NCBI GenBank assembly: GCA_021199375.1
Contig: JAJQIB010000012.1
Span: forward strand, 1 to 64,000
Direction of reading: 5' to 3'
DNA from: Ruminococcus sp.
GTDB taxonomy: Bacteria > Bacillota > Clostridia > Oscillospirales > Ruminococcaceae
DNA: 64,000 nucleotides
In this document: in pieces, positions 53,875 to 62,526 of the stretch
How the letters are laid out: each line of letters starts with the position of its first letter
Numbering within the stretch: position 1 is the first letter of the stretch
Notes under the pieces: generated by a model
Told to the model about the DNA's origin: nothing
What the model saw: only the letters and a program-made list of their open reading frames with translations
The model's database searches: none
Program-made: the position numbers and the translations under genes

Positions 53875-53907
53875 TGTAATTATTTCCTTTCGTTTATGAA
53901 TTTCCCT

Positions 53908-54645
53908 TTAGATTGCTCTGCGTGTGACGCTCAGTCCGCTGTGCTTGCCGAGTGCATTTTCGCCCAGCAATGTAAGATAAGCTTTACCGTACTTTGAGTA
54001 GGATGTCGAGTAGATTTTAAGGTCATCTAAAATATCCGACAGCCAAAGAGGCATTGCATCCGGAATTTTTATCTCCATAAGCCTCTGACCGTCCTTTAAC
54101 AGCTCACGTCCGTAAATTCCCTTTGAGGGATCCAAATCAAAGTCACGATAAATTATGTGATTATCAAAGGTGATTCTAAGATTAGAATCGTCCTTGCCTG
54201 AAAAAGCAAGCCTGTGATAGCTAATAAACATTCTTGGCGCTAAATCCTCATAATAATCAAACGCCCACTTAAGCTCATGCTCAATCTGTGCATTGTGCGG
54301 AGTAATCTGTCTGCCGTGAGTAAACTTCATAGCATCATCAAGCGGCATTACGCTGCGCCTTTTATAGACAACCCCCTTGTACTTCCTTTTGATTTCCAAA
54401 AACACAGTATCTTCGCTAGTCGGTACTCCATAGCTTCTCAGACGAATCTTCTCTTTAAATACCGGCTTTTCGATTGAAGTACGTATAAGCCTATAATCAG
54501 GCGTGTCATAGTAAAGACTAATAATATTGCTCTCGTAAAACTTATCCCTGTTCATATAGTAGGAAAGCCGTCTAACAAGCTCGTTGTAGGTCGCTTGCTC
54601 AAGCAGATACTTCTTTTCGGTTCTCTTAAATACTTCCTGTGCCAT
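53908..54645 (-). CDS. VTC-domain polyphosphate polymerase-like protein
   Basis: A 245-residue soluble protein of the VTC/CYTH triphosphate-tunnel fold. The beta-strand motifs that line the tunnel are visible: EKKYLLEQ, KEKIRLRSYG, VFLEIKRKYKGVVYKRR, RITFDNHI and LMEIKIP. Eukaryotic VTC4 makes polyphosphate; the bacterial members are less clear. It begins a three-gene set with DUF4956 and the beta-helix lipoprotein. GAGGTG lies about 7 bases before the ATG at 54645. The 54646-55001 gap holds a TATAAT for this gene and the pfk promoter; I see no other gene there. Confidence 0.85.
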   Translation of the reverse strand: MAQEVFKRTEKKYLLEQATYNELVRRLSYYMNRDKFYESNIISLYYDTPDYRLIRTSIEKPVFKEKIRLRSYGVPTSEDTVFLEIKRKYKGVVYKRRSVMPLDDAMKFTHGRQITPHNAQIEHELKWAFDYYEDLAPRMFISYHRLAFSGKDDSNLRITFDNHIIYRDFDLDPSKGIYGRELLKDGQRLMEIKIPDAMPLWLSDILDDLKIYSTSYSKYGKAYLTLLGENALGKHSGLSVTRRAI

Positions 54646-54932
54646 ACAAATCACCTCTCCTTAAGATGCTTTTTTCTTTACAACTTCATTATAAACGCTT
54701 TACGTTAACTTTACTTTATCTTTTCGGGTGTTTTCAATACTTTTCAGATGGATTTCATCTTAATTTCATTTATCTTTACTAATTTAAGTTGGCTTACACA
54801 AGATTAATTATTTACATGAATTCTCATTTCATCATACAATCTCCTCTAATCAATGAACAAAAAAAGTGCTTTACTTTGTAGCATTAGTGCAATTACATTA
54901 GAATAATGGTATAAAAATCGGCAGAATTACCA

Positions 54933-54961
54933 TTGCTAAATTATCTATGATATGGTATAAT
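54933..54961 (+). promoter_or_regulatory. Promoter of the phosphofructokinase gene
   Basis: TTGCTA (54933-54938) and TATAAT (54956-54961) with a 17-base spacer, 40 bases before the start codon. Confidence 0.7.
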
Positions 54962-55001
54962 ACTAAGTGAAATCTTTAAAAATAAGAAAGGATGTAAGAA
55001 T

Positions 55002-56207
55002 ATGAATATCGCTGTAGCACAATCCGGAGGTCCCACCTGTGCCATAAACGCTTCACTTGTAGGAGTATTCAAGCAGGCTTTGCAAACAAGCACGATAGAT
55101 GCTGTGTTCGGAGCGAAAAACGGAATTGAGGGAATTATAAACGATGAGCTTATAGATCTAAAACGTGTAATTAAAACCAATGAGGATATGGAGCTCTTGC
55201 GTCAGACTCCATCAACGGTTTTAGGCTCATGCAGAAGAAAGCTTCCCTCTATCGAGGATGAAGATGCACCTAAAGTCTACACTAATATTTTTAATTGTCT
55301 TGACAAACACCGAATAGAAGCTTTTTTCTACATTGGCGGAAATGATTCGATGGACACTGTACAAAAGCTTTCTGAGTATGCGGTAAAAATCGGCTCACAG
55401 ATTAAATTTGTAGGAATACCAAAAACGATAGATAACGACCTTCCTATAACAGACCACACACCTGGCTTTGGCTCAGCTGCAAAATATGTAAACGCAACAG
55501 TACAGGAGATAATACGTGACAGCTCAGTATATTCAATCGATTCTGTAACGATAATTGAAATCATGGGACGACACGCAGGCTGGCTCGCAGCATCAACCTG
55601 TGTGCTCCGTGCAAATGACGAAATTGCGCCGCATCTAATCTACCTGCCAGAAAGCAGGTTCAGTACCGAGCGTTTTCTTGAAGATCTACGCATTGAGCGA
55701 GCAAAGCACAAGGCGGTAATAATAGCGGTTTCAGAAGGAATCGAGCTTGAGGGCAGTGAGGCGCATATTGACACAATAGATGCCTTTGGTCATAGCAATC
55801 TTTCGGGAGTAGGCAAAGCTCTGGAACAGCTTGTGCGAGATAAAATAGGCGGCAAGGTTCGTTCGATTGAGCTTAATGTTATGCAGCGCTGTTCAAGTCA
55901 CATATGCTCAAAAACTGACATTGACGAGGCGGAGCTTATTGGCGGCGAGGCGGTAAAAGCCGCTTTGCGTGGAGAAACAGGTGTTACTATGGTGTTTAGA
56001 CGCATATCTGATAAGCCCTATGTGGTAACAATTGAATCCGCACCAACTAATCTTTTGGCAAACAAAGAAAAGCTATTTCCAACCAAGTGGATAAACGAAA
56101 ATGGCAACGGAGTCAGCGATGAAGCAATAAAGTACTTCCTACCATTAATACAAGGCGAGGTCAATATTGCCATGAAAAACGGAATGCCAACGCACTTCAA
56201 GGTGTGA
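55002..56207 (+). CDS. pfp: 6-Phosphofructokinase, probably pyrophosphate-dependent
   Basis: Converts fructose 6-phosphate to fructose 1,6-bisphosphate. The 401-residue group II sequence has AQSGGPTCAIN at the N-terminus, FYIGGNDSMD at about 105-114 and GIPKTIDNDLP at about 143-153. The Lys in PKTIDND (Gly in ATP enzymes) and Asn-Asp in GGNDS (Gly-Asp-Gly in ATP enzymes) favour pyrophosphate as phosphoryl donor. This is common in Clostridia and reversible in vivo. It has its own promoter. With ppa also present, PPi use must be balanced between the two enzymes. Confidence 0.88.
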   Translation: MNIAVAQSGGPTCAINASLVGVFKQALQTSTIDAVFGAKNGIEGIINDELIDLKRVIKTNEDMELLRQTPSTVLGSCRRKLPSIEDEDAPKVYTNIFNCLDKHRIEAFFYIGGNDSMDTVQKLSEYAVKIGSQIKFVGIPKTIDNDLPITDHTPGFGSAAKYVNATVQEIIRDSSVYSIDSVTIIEIMGRHAGWLAASTCVLRANDEIAPHLIYLPESRFSTERFLEDLRIERAKHKAVIIAVSEGIELEGSEAHIDTIDAFGHSNLSGVGKALEQLVRDKIGGKVRSIELNVMQRCSSHICSKTDIDEAELIGGEAVKAALRGETGVTMVFRRISDKPYVVTIESAPTNLLANKEKLFPTKWINENGNGVSDEAIKYFLPLIQGEVNIAMKNGMPTHFKV

Positions 56208-56263
56208 CGCAGGGGGTATGAATTGTATTTTTAAAAGCCTGTAACGACTTATCACGCTTTTAC

Positions 56264-56292
56264 TTGACATTTTTCCTATTCAGTGGTATAAT
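56264..56292 (+). promoter_or_regulatory. Consensus promoter of argS
   Basis: TTGACA (56264-56269) and TATAAT (56287-56292), spacer 17 bases, about 50 bases before the argS start. No T-box leader fits in this space. Confidence 0.8.
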
Positions 56293-56340
56293 GAATATCG
56301 GAATATTTCGGGCTAGATCCCGTTTGGAGGAACAAATTTT

Positions 56341-58095
56341 ATGAAGTCATTGACGCAAATACTTTCTGAAAAGCTATCCGTCGCTTTTGAGGCTTGCAGC
56401 TACTCGGCTGAGCTAGGAGCGGTATCGCTTTCGGATCGTCCAGATCTCTGTCAGTTTCAATGCAACGGAGCCTTTGCCGGTGCAAAGCTTTATCACAAAG
56501 CTCCACGCATGATTGCAGCGGATGTGGTGGACAAGCTTTCGGATGACTGCGACCTTAAAAAAATCGAGGTTGTAGGTGCGGGTTTTATTAATATTACCCT
56601 TACAGATGAATTTCTGCTTTCATTTGTCAAAAAGCTGCTTGAGGATGAAAATCTTGGTATTGAGCAGTCACAAAAGCACGAAACAATTGTGCTCGACTAC
56701 GGCGGACCTAACGTGGCTAAGCCACTTCACATAGGACATTTACGCTCGGCGGTAATCGGCGAATCGCTCAAAAGATTAGCTAAGGCTACCGGACGCAAAA
56801 CGATAAGTGATGTACATCTTGGCGACTGGGGGCTGCAGATCGGTCTTGTTATTGCTGAGCTGCGTGAAAGAAATCCCGACTGGGAATGCTTTTCACCTGA
56901 CTTTGATCCCGATAGCTTTGAAGGCATCAGCATAAGCTCACAGGAGCTAAATGAGATTTATCCATTTGCCAGCCAAAAGAGCAAGAACGACGAAGAGTTT
57001 AAGGCTAAGGCTCGTGCGGTAACCGCCCAGCTTCAAAAGGGAGATCCCGCCTACACAGCTCTTTGGCGTGAAATTATAAAGGTATCTGTAGCCGATGTCC
57101 GTGCTAACTACGACAAGCTTAATGTATCATTTGATTACTGGTACGGCGAAAGCGATGCGGAAAAATATGTTCCTGAGCTGCTAGAGCTTTTGAGTGAAAA
57201 GGGACTTATGCACGAAAGCCAGGGCGCAATGGTGGTTGATGTTGCCGAGGATACAGACAAGGTTGAAATTCCGCCTGTTATTATAAAAAAATCTGACAAC
57301 TCTAACATCTACGCTACTACAGATCTTGCAACGCTTATTCAGCGTGAGCATGACTTTAATCCGGATGAGGTTTGGTATGTGGTTGACGGGCGTCAGAGTC
57401 TGCACTTTACGCAGATATTTCGCTGTGCAAAAAAAGCTGAGATTGTGCCGGAGGATGTAAAGCTGATTCACATAGGCTATGGCACCATGAACGGCAGTGA
57501 CGGCAAGCCCTACAAAACTCGTGAGGGCGGAGTCATGAGGCTCTCTGACTTTTACGACACAATATACAATGCTGCTTACGAGCGCACAGCACAGTCTAAA
57601 TTTAGCCGTGAGGACGAAAAGGCTGAGGTTGCACGCAAGATAACGGTTGCTACAATTAAATTCGGAGATTTAGTAAACTACTGCATGAAGGACTATGTGT
57701 TTGATCTCGACAAGTTTATGGCTCCTGACGGAAAAACCGGCTCCTTCCTGCTTTACACTATCGCACGTGTAAATTCAATCCTAAAGAAGGCGGAGGTTAA
57801 TGAAAGCTTTGACTCAAAGCAGATTTACTCCGACACCGAGCGTGACCTGCTTTTAAAAATTGCGCTTTCAGGCGAAGCATATTCACTTGCCTATCGTGAA
57901 AAAGCTCCAAGCGTCATCTGTGAGAGCGCATACGACCTTGCATCCTGCTTTTCTAAATTCTATCATGATAATCACATTCTTACCGAAGAGGATGAGGACA
58001 AGAAAAACACATGGCTAAGCATTTGCACAGCAGTTAAAACCGTTATAGAAAAACAGCTTGACGTTTTGGGAATCGAAACGGTTGAGCTCATGTAA
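56341..58095 (+). CDS. argS: Arginyl-tRNA synthetase
   Basis: A class I synthetase that charges tRNA-Arg. The N-terminal additional domain (about residues 1-110) precedes the HIGH motif in GPNVAKPLHIGHLRS (about 121-135). The second signature is replaced by a REGGVMRLSDF segment, as in most bacterial ArgRS that lack a canonical KMSKS. A C-terminal anticodon-binding helix bundle (SKFYHDNHILTEE) completes the 584-residue protein. GGAGG precedes the ATG. It is followed closely by the GH5-like and comEC genes, without a terminator between. Confidence 0.95.
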   Translation: MKSLTQILSEKLSVAFEACSYSAELGAVSLSDRPDLCQFQCNGAFAGAKLYHKAPRMIAADVVDKLSDDCDLKKIEVVGAGFINITLTDEFLLSFVKKLLEDENLGIEQSQKHETIVLDYGGPNVAKPLHIGHLRSAVIGESLKRLAKATGRKTISDVHLGDWGLQIGLVIAELRERNPDWECFSPDFDPDSFEGISISSQELNEIYPFASQKSKNDEEFKAKARAVTAQLQKGDPAYTALWREIIKVSVADVRANYDKLNVSFDYWYGESDAEKYVPELLELLSEKGLMHESQGAMVVDVAEDTDKVEIPPVIIKKSDNSNIYATTDLATLIQREHDFNPDEVWYVVDGRQSLHFTQIFRCAKKAEIVPEDVKLIHIGYGTMNGSDGKPYKTREGGVMRLSDFYDTIYNAAYERTAQSKFSREDEKAEVARKITVATIKFGDLVNYCMKDYVFDLDKFMAPDGKTGSFLLYTIARVNSILKKAEVNESFDSKQIYSDTERDLLLKIALSGEAYSLAYREKAPSVICESAYDLASCFSKFYHDNHILTEEDEDKKNTWLSICTAVKTVIEKQLDVLGIETVELM

Positions 58096-58131
58096 TACAC
58101 TATATCTACAATTTACAGAAAGGACATTTAT

Positions 58132-59391
58132 ATGAAAGCTAAATTTAGAATTGTTTCACTTTTGATGTGTGCGGCAATGGCTGCATCAGCTGTTTCATGC
58201 GGCGATTCAAGTGAGGACACATCATCCGCCTCAAGCAGCTCATCGACAGCATCCACAGAGTCATTTTCCTACTACGACCCGCCTATTGACATCGACTATG
58301 AAGGAGATGGAACTGCACAAGTAACAGTTGACGGCACAGAATTTGTCGTAGGCGGCAATGATCTATGGATAAACGGAGTAAACACACCGTGGAATAACTG
58401 GAACGACTTTGGAAGTGACAGCTTCAACTGGTCGTTTTGGGAAATGCACTTCACAGAGCTTGAAGAGGCAGGAGTAAATGCAACTAGAGTTTGGATAAAC
58501 TGCAACGACATGGTTGGCGTTACGCTCAACGACGACGGAAGCTTTGCAAGCGTTTCAGAGGATCACTGGCAGGATCTTGATGTGCTCTTTACAATTGCAA
58601 AGGAGCATCACATCTACATAATGGCAACTCTTCTTTCATTCGACCACTTTAAGGATGAGAACAATGCTTACGAAAACTGGAGAAACATGATTACTGACAG
58701 TGACAACATTGACAGCTTTGTTGAAGGATATGTAATTCCCTTTGCAGAGCGTTATGACAGCTGTGACTATCTATGGAGTATTGACCTCATGAACGAGCCT
58801 GACTGGGTTCACGAGAATGAGGAATGCGGACAGCTCGAATGGGATGATATATCAAATTACTTCTCACGTGCAGCAACAGCTATTCATGAGCATTCGGACA
58901 TTCTGGTAACTGTAGGATTTGGAATTGTGAAATACAACTCAGACGAATACGAGGGCAACTACGGTTCAGACGAATATCTACAGAGCCTTTCAGGAAATGA
59001 AAACTCATATCTCGACTTCTATTCGACTCACTTCTACTACTGGGAGAAGCCCTACTACAGCTATCCATTTGACATGTCCCCAACCGACTTTATGCTTGAC
59101 GGAACAAAGCCCTGTGTAATCGGCGAGGCTGCAGCTAATGACTACAGTGAATCAGGTCAATACCTTGATGAAAAGTATGAGAACGCATACAACAATGGAT
59201 GGAACGGAGTTATGGCTTGGACCTCAAACGGCGTTGATAACTGCGGTGACCTTGAGGATATTAAGCCTGCTGTAGCGAAAATAGTAGAAATAGCAGAAAG
59301 CGAGGTTTATCCGCTAGGAGATCACGAAGCTAGTGATTCTACGGAGGATGCTGATACTGACACCGAGGAAGAGAGTGCGGAAGAGGAATAA
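58132..59391 (+). CDS. GH5-like (clan GH-A) mannanase-type lipoprotein
   Basis: A 419-residue secreted lipoprotein with lipobox SAVSC (Cys near residue 23), a Ser/Thr/Asp linker and a TIM-barrel hydrolase. The acid/base Glu is in WSIDLMNEPDWVH (about residue 223), the nucleophile Glu in CVIGEAAAND (about 335), and the substrate-site Arg in ATRVWINCND. The FVVGGNDLWINGVNTPWNNW start resembles GH5 and related endo-beta-mannanases. It ends in an acidic tail with no anchor or dockerin. Anchored on the cell surface, it would release oligosaccharides for the sugar ABC transporter type found further along. Confidence 0.78.
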   Translation: MKAKFRIVSLLMCAAMAASAVSCGDSSEDTSSASSSSSTASTESFSYYDPPIDIDYEGDGTAQVTVDGTEFVVGGNDLWINGVNTPWNNWNDFGSDSFNWSFWEMHFTELEEAGVNATRVWINCNDMVGVTLNDDGSFASVSEDHWQDLDVLFTIAKEHHIYIMATLLSFDHFKDENNAYENWRNMITDSDNIDSFVEGYVIPFAERYDSCDYLWSIDLMNEPDWVHENEECGQLEWDDISNYFSRAATAIHEHSDILVTVGFGIVKYNSDEYEGNYGSDEYLQSLSGNENSYLDFYSTHFYYWEKPYYSYPFDMSPTDFMLDGTKPCVIGEAAANDYSESGQYLDEKYENAYNNGWNGVMAWTSNGVDNCGDLEDIKPAVAKIVEIAESEVYPLGDHEASDSTEDADTDTEEESAEEE

Positions 59392-59416
59392 AGCAAAGTA
59401 AAAGGGGTTAAATAGC

Positions 59417-61363
59417 ATGAAGGGCACAGGTGTAATAATTACAAGAAAACTCTTTTTCACCGCCCTCGGATTTATCCTTGCTCTTATTTTGTGTCTTAAC
59501 CTAGGTGTGCTTACAGCTTGTGCTGTTATTGTCGCAGGGATTTTAATCTCTGCGACCTTTTTTGTTCTCAGATTTAAATATAGAGGATTTGTAACCCTTA
59601 TTACCCTTTCAGCTATGGCAGGAACACTTTTCTTTGCACACTATGAGACTGAGGTTTATAACAAAATCACTGCACTTGATGGAGAGGAAATCACCATAAC
59701 AGGATACGTATCAGATTACAGCTTCGTAGGTAGCGACTGCGTCAGAATATCAGTCAAGGGAGAGATCAAAGGGCTTGAGCAAGCAACTGAAATTAGCTTT
59801 TTTGTAACAGATATGAATTTTGACTACTATGATAATGTCCGTGTGACCTCAAAGGTTAAAATCCCTGAAAACAGCGTTAGCTTTAATGGCGAGGATTATA
59901 ACCGCTCTCAAGGAGTGTATCTTCAGGGCAGCGGTACTGCTCAATGTGAAAAAGTTGGAGGATGTGCAAACGAGTTTGCTAGGCGTATAAAGCTGCTGCG
60001 TGACAGCACGGTGAGCAAAATATATGCAGCATGCCCAAATCAGGCAGGCGCATTTTTAGCAGCCACACTCTGTTCAGAGAAATCAAATGTCAGTGCAAAA
60101 ACAAGTGCCGCTATATATCGTAGCGGCTTGGGACATCTCTTCGCTGTGTCGGGTACTCATGTCGTAATGCTCACCGCTTTCATTCTTCCGATTCTATCGA
60201 GGCTCATCTACTCACGCAAGCTAAGATCGCTTGTTTGCCTCGCCTTTATTTGGAGCTTTGCACTTTTTGCCGGTGGCTCGCCATCTGTCGTTCGTGCCTG
60301 TATAATGACAAGCGTTTCACTGATAGCAAGCTTTTTTAATCGTACATCTGACAGTGCAAATTCACTTGGATTAGCAGCGATTTTGCTTACACTAAGCTGT
60401 CCATATATTCTCACCTCTGTGTCCTTTGTGATGTCCTTCTGTGCAGCCTTCTCATTTGGAGTCATCTCTCCTGCGCTTTGCCGTGGTAGGATAACTAATG
60501 CTGGAGAACAAACGCTTGTGTCGTACATCTGTATAAATACCGTAACCTTTCCGCTATGTGCCATATTCTTCAGCGAAATATCTGTCGTTTCCATTGCAGT
60601 AAATATGCTTCTTATTCCACTTTGCACGATATGTCTGACACTTTCATATGTTTTCACCCTTACAGGCGGAGTGTTCACGTTTATAATAAAAGCTGCAGGA
60701 CTTATTTCAAAGCTTATCATATGGCTTTGTAAGCTTTTTACCGCCTCACCATTTGCATACGTTGGCACCTATCACCGTGAGGCTCTTATTTTGATTGGAA
60801 TCATGGCAATATCAGTCCTTTGCATCTGTGCAATTAAAAAGAATAAGCAGCGTAATGACATTACTGCGTGTGTTGCAGTCTTCATCGCTGTCTGCCTAGC
60901 TGCAGAGGTTTTATCTAATACGGATACTGACGATAAAATCACGATATATCCCGACTCTGACGGCTACTGTGTAACAATTTCTTCTGATAAAAACCTTCTG
61001 ATTTTTGATATCGGAAGTGAAGGAAACCTAAGCTACACACTTGCACAAGCCACACAGCGCTTTCATCCTAAGAACTCATACATTTTCATATCAACTGAGG
61101 CACCATTTACCTCAGCCTGCTATAATGACGATTTTTCAGACTCTATCAAGTATTTCTCTCCGATGTATTCAGATACTGAGCATAGCATATATTCGCTTGA
61201 GGGAGGCGAGGCTACAGTAGGCTCAGCACAGGTGAAATTTGAAGACGGATATATAATTGCAGTTGACGACCACGAAATCATCCTCACCGATGATGAAATA
61301 ACAATCGACAACATCACCTTTGAAAGCAATGGATTTTATGATGTTAGCATTCTAAACCTTTAA
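59417..61363 (+). CDS. comEC: ComEC/Rec2 DNA-uptake channel with degenerate C-terminal domain
   Basis: A 648-residue polytopic protein. The N-terminal DUF4131-type OB region (ITGYVSDYSFVGSDCVRISV) is followed by the Competence domain with the conserved GLGHLFAVSGTHVVML and GGSPSVVRACIMTS motifs (about 233-300). ComEC normally ends in a metallo-beta-lactamase nuclease domain that degrades the non-transported strand. Here the last 140 residues keep only its general outline (DGYCVTISSDKNLLIFDIG) and contain no HxHxDH motif. DNA transport could still occur without that nuclease. It is 25 bases behind the GH5-like gene. Confidence 0.87.
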   Translation: MKGTGVIITRKLFFTALGFILALILCLNLGVLTACAVIVAGILISATFFVLRFKYRGFVTLITLSAMAGTLFFAHYETEVYNKITALDGEEITITGYVSDYSFVGSDCVRISVKGEIKGLEQATEISFFVTDMNFDYYDNVRVTSKVKIPENSVSFNGEDYNRSQGVYLQGSGTAQCEKVGGCANEFARRIKLLRDSTVSKIYAACPNQAGAFLAATLCSEKSNVSAKTSAAIYRSGLGHLFAVSGTHVVMLTAFILPILSRLIYSRKLRSLVCLAFIWSFALFAGGSPSVVRACIMTSVSLIASFFNRTSDSANSLGLAAILLTLSCPYILTSVSFVMSFCAAFSFGVISPALCRGRITNAGEQTLVSYICINTVTFPLCAIFFSEISVVSIAVNMLLIPLCTICLTLSYVFTLTGGVFTFIIKAAGLISKLIIWLCKLFTASPFAYVGTYHREALILIGIMAISVLCICAIKKNKQRNDITACVAVFIAVCLAAEVLSNTDTDDKITIYPDSDGYCVTISSDKNLLIFDIGSEGNLSYTLAQATQRFHPKNSYIFISTEAPFTSACYNDDFSDSIKYFSPMYSDTEHSIYSLEGGEATVGSAQVKFEDGYIIAVDDHEIILTDDEITIDNITFESNGFYDVSILNL

Positions 61364-61384
61364 TAGAACAGTAAAATATGTCAT

Positions 61385-61422
61385 AACAAAAGAGCTGCTC
61401 TCGAAAGAACAGCTCTTTAATT
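61385..61422. terminator. Bidirectional terminator after comEC and the ABC permease operon
   Basis: A perfect 9-bp stem AAAGAGCTG/CAGCTCTTT (61389-61397 with 61410-61418) lies between the convergent comEC and permease genes, with A/T tails on both sides. Confidence 0.8.
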
Positions 61423-61432
61423 ATGTGTTAAA

Positions 61433-62512
61433 TTACATACCAGTTAGACCTGAACGCTCAACACCTTCAATGAAGTATTTCTGCAGGAATGTGTACATAA
61501 CCAATAGAGGTACGATCGCAATCAGGCAGCCTGATTCAAGCCAAACTATAATCTGTCTTACACTTACCGTCTGTCCATCGAACAGCTGCTGCTGCAGGTT
61601 TGCATCAAGGTTTTTGAGCATCAGTGCAATAGTGTTGTTGTCCGTGAAGAACGAGGACGATACGTAGAAGTCGTTCCAATACCATACAATCGAGAATAGG
61701 AATACGGTAAGGAATGAGGTTTTTGCATTAGGAACCATGATTCTAACATATGTTTCGAATGGTCCACATCCATCAAGGTAAGCAGCATCCTCGAGCTCCT
61801 TAGGCAGTCCGCGGAAGAACTGGCGGAAGATGTAGATGAACAGTCCCGCTTTAATTCCGTTAGCGAACAGTGCCGGCAGATACATCGTAAGACCACTGTT
61901 AATGATCGATACAGGCTCACCACCGCTGTAAAGGGGAATAATTCCGAACAGCTTGAAGTATGCGTATTGTAGATACAACGGGATTGACGTGATCTGAGGA
62001 GGTACGATAATCATTAAAATAACGATACCGAAAAGTAATCCTCTGCCCTTAAACTTAAATCTTGCAAAACCATAACCTGTGATCGAACAGGTTACTACCT
62101 GCAGGATTGAGGATAAAACATTTATGACTACTGTGTTTAAAAGCGTGTTTTCAAACGGATCTGCCGAATCCCAGTAATCTACCTTCATTACTGTTGCCGT
62201 CTGCTTGATGTTATCAAGCGTTAGGCTCTTAGGCAGCCAAACTATTGACGGGTCATTCATCTGCTCGTTAGGTCTGAAGGCTGTAGAAATCATGTACATT
62301 AGTGGGTACATAACTACGAACGCCAATCCAAACAGAATCAGGAATCTGAAAACCGGCCAAATTGCTGCAATTGCACGCTTACGGCGATTGTAGCTTATCT
62401 GCTCAGGAGTAAAGTACTTATCAAGACCCTCCTCCTTCATGCGAGCCATACGCTCTTTATTCGCCTGCTTGCGTTCCTTTTCGAATTGTTTTTCTTCCTT
62501 TTTAGTTGCCAA
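61433..62512 (-). CDS. Carbohydrate ABC transporter permease, MalG type
   Basis: A 359-residue inner-membrane permease with six membrane segments and the binding-protein-dependent transport signature EDAAYLDGCGPFETYVRIMVPNAK (EAA loop, about residues 250-275) that docks the ATPase. The N-terminal 70 residues form a charged cytoplasmic extension, longer than in MalG. Start is a TTG at 62512 preceded by seven G as the Shine-Dalgarno region (AAAGGGGGGGATTACT). It is the second permease of an operon with the MalF-type gene 14 bases upstream; no ATPase or binding protein lies in the window, so a shared MsmX-like ATPase is likely. Confidence 0.9.
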   Translation of the reverse strand: MATKKEEKQFEKERKQANKERMARMKEEGLDKYFTPEQISYNRRKRAIAAIWPVFRFLILFGLAFVVMYPLMYMISTAFRPNEQMNDPSIVWLPKSLTLDNIKQTATVMKVDYWDSADPFENTLLNTVVINVLSSILQVVTCSITGYGFARFKFKGRGLLFGIVILMIIVPPQITSIPLYLQYAYFKLFGIIPLYSGGEPVSIINSGLTMYLPALFANGIKAGLFIYIFRQFFRGLPKELEDAAYLDGCGPFETYVRIMVPNAKTSFLTVFLFSIVWYWNDFYVSSSFFTDNNTIALMLKNLDANLQQQLFDGQTVSVRQIIVWLESGCLIAIVPLLVMYTFLQKYFIEGVERSGLTGM

Positions 62513-62518
62513 AGTAAT

Positions 62519-62525
62519 CCCCCCC
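62519..62525 (-). repeat. Poly-G7 tract forming the permease Shine-Dalgarno region
   Basis: Seven consecutive G on the coding strand lie 6 bases before the TTG start. Length change by slippage would alter ribosome binding and spacing without changing the protein. Confidence 0.7.
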
Positions 62526-62526
62526 T

